64,000 nt of DNA from Tubulanus polymorphus. Its lineage: Eukaryota > Nemertea > Palaeonemertea > Tubulaniformes > Tubulanidae. This document shows positions 62,695 to 64,000 of this stretch, one piece after another. The position numbers and the translations under genes are program-made. Numbering within the stretch: the first letter of the stretch is position 1; every line of letters begins with the position of its first letter. The stretch covers positions 17,624,650 to 17,688,649 of the forward strand of contig NC_134026.1 of the NCBI RefSeq assembly GCF_964204645.1. Direction: 5' to 3'. Below the pieces are notes generated by a model, which had not been told where the DNA came from, did not search any database, and worked only from the letters and a program-made list of their open reading frames with translations.

Positions 62695-63010
62695 AAGCCA
62701 GATCTGATGCCACTAAACGTCAAGCAGAACGTGTCGTCGGACTGCATAGTAAAAACAAAACCAGATCTGATCCTGCTAAACACGAAAAAAGGCTGACTTA
62801 CAACAACGGCAGTCATCCAGATCTTATCCTGCTAAACGTCGAGCAGAACGTGTCATCGGACTGCGTAGTAAAAACAAAACAAGATCTGATCCTGCTAAAT
62901 GCGAAAAAGAAAAAGGCTGACTAACAACAACGGCAGTCATCCAGATCTGATTCTGCTAAACGTCAAGCAGAACGCATTGTGGAACTACGTAGTAAAAACC
63001 TTACCAGATC
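62695..63010 (+). repeat. ~122-bp coding tandem repeat, about 2.6 units
   Basis: Each unit contains CCAGATCTGAT, GCTAAACGTCAAGCAGAACG and TAGTAAAAAC, encoding RSDPAKRQAERVV and LRSKNKT. 122 is not a multiple of three, so the units fall into different frames and the protein is broken. Confidence 0.85.
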
Positions 63011-63212
63011 TGATCTTGTTCAACAAAAAAAGGAAAAGGAACTACACTTACAGTCGAAGAAAATAAGCTTAAAGAATGGTAAACGGGACAAAGTAGAAAA
63101 CATGCTTCAAAGCTCATATCGACAAAATATTAATACGTTCAATTCTTCTAGTATGGGAACCTTTGAAACTTCTGTTTCATGTTGACCAACCTTAGTCTGC
63201 ATTTGTTGTCAT

Positions 63213-63719
63213 ATGCTGATGTATAAAGTTTCCTGCATTCCTTTTGGTGCTTCAAAGTACGTTAACACTCCTGATACATTATTACAGGAGTGTCTTATCC
63301 GTTATGCATTGCCTAGTTCTGATGGCTTGACATATATTTGCCATACTTGCCATAACAGTATTAAAAGGGGATGTATGCCTGCAGGAGCAAAGGCCAACAA
63401 ATTAGATCTTCCACCTTTAAGTGATGAATTCAAAGGTTTATCTGATTTGGAAGCTACTATGATATCACAAAGAATTCCTTTCATGAAGATTATGGCTCTT
63501 CCTAGAGGAAAGCAAAATGCAATACTTGAAACAGTTGTCAATGTTCCAGTTAATGTTGATACAACATCTACCGATAAAGGAAACGAAATTATAGAAATTG
63601 CTCCAGGAGAAGCACAGAAACCTCTGAGCATCCTCGATGATCCTGCCAGTGATGTTCTGTCTTTCCCACAACTCTTCCCTAATGGAGTTTTTGGTCATGA
63701 TGCATCAAAAGCCTCTTAA
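63213..63719 (+). pseudogene. Helitron DUF6570-type region
   Basis: 168 residues with CHTCHNSIKRGCMPAGAKAN, LPPLSDEFKGLSDLEATMIS, RIPFMKIMALPRGKQNAI and VVNVPVNVDTTST, matching the DUF6570 domain found before the Rep/helicase in many animal Helitrons. It ends with LFPNGVFGHD. Upstream in the same frame, TGA at 63182-63184 separates it from the preceding SSMGTFETSVSC, so the protein is already broken. Confidence 0.85.
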
Positions 63720-63799
63720 TATTATCACTGAAGCAATATTTCAAAGCACGCTTGTGTGGATATAATCAATGATTTGCCAGGTGTATACCATACCTATTC

Positions 63800-64000
63800 T
63801 ATGCTCAACATGTAACGGAGATGAAGCAAATTAATGATTGTATATCTATAGCCATTTGAAGAAATAATCAAGTAACACTGGAAACAGATGTGAGGACTGG
63901 GTCTTTGAAAAAGCCAGAAACCCTAAAATTATCATCTGATGATGGTTATCAGTTTCTGAAAAATATTCACGGATCCCCTCCTTACTGAAGAAGATGTTTT
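63800..64000 (+). pseudogene. Helitron_like_N domain start, with stops
   Basis: Reads YLFYAQHVTEMKQINDCISI, a TGA where Arg is usual, then NNQVTLETDVRTGSL, DDGYQFLKNIHGSPPY and another TGA. These are hallmark blocks of the Helitron N-terminal domain. The window ends here. Confidence 0.82.

Larger units (their letters stand above)
61725..64000 (+). mobile_element. Helitron, 5' part, decayed, runs off the window
   Basis: Coding remnants in Helitron order: a short Lys-rich MPKFKSKSPRKKEKR (61715-61786), an ORF at 62407-62685, a Lys/Arg-rich tandem repeat (62695-63010), a DUF6570-type region (63213-63719) and the beginning of the Helitron_like_N domain (63800-64000). The left terminus was not fixed; the Rep and helicase domains would lie to the right. 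Confidence 0.75.

Noticed and set aside
62631-62816. Minus-strand Phe-rich ORF
   Set aside because: Antisense of the Lys-rich Helitron tandem repeat.
1-64000. CRISPR array, bacterial operon or phage
   Set aside because: No spaced direct repeats of that kind; spliced genes and eukaryotic transposons throughout.

Overview
This is eukaryotic, almost certainly invertebrate-animal DNA. It is AT-rich, has spliceosomal introns with GT..AG borders, and carries many kinds of transposable element: BEL/Pao, DIRS-like, CR1/Jockey-like LINE, tRNA-derived SINE, hAT, piggyBac, Helitron and MITEs. A marine lophotrochozoan such as a mollusc would fit, but the species cannot be read from the sequence.

The backbone is one large plus-strand gene, from before the first visible exon (2554) to a stop codon at 50288. 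I assembled 19 exons whose splice phases all agree: 4515 coding bases, 1504 residues plus stop. It reads as an animal 'protein NO VEIN-like' protein (sacsin-related). The N-terminal part, including the HSP90-type ATPase domain expected for the family, lies upstream of the window. The visible part holds the long conserved middle region, a Ser/Gly/Thr/Pro-rich linker with an NLS-like basic motif, and the C-terminal NO VEIN domain (DUF3883), whose D...E-x-K residues match a PD-(D/E)XK nuclease-fold core. Coding sequence is under 10 % of the locus.

The introns are packed with mobile elements. The 12 kb between exons 2 and 4 holds a 3.75 kb hAT element with TIRs and a 6-bp TSD, within which the transposase is broken. 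The intron after exon 9 holds a 25-bp minisatellite of about 0.8 kb. The 9.4 kb intron after exon 16 holds a DIRS-like relic split by a young BEL/Pao retrotransposon (near-identical LTRs, TSD CAAGT, one in-frame stop). A dispersed repeat family (here family A, with a subterminal inverted GCCCACTTGGGA and internal ~150-bp units) occurs in at least 15 places and carries repeated CTCF-like motifs. Introns 6 and 13 share a ~1 kb repeat.

Downstream of the gene (50289-64000) I see only mobile DNA: a TTAA-flanked piggyBac-type element, an inverted pair of tRNA-derived SINEs, a 3.56 kb TIR element (54887-58446) with a decayed minus-strand gene and unusually long direct repeats (62/69 bp) flush with both TIRs, a LINE endonuclease/RT relic, and the left part of a Helitron running off the right edge.
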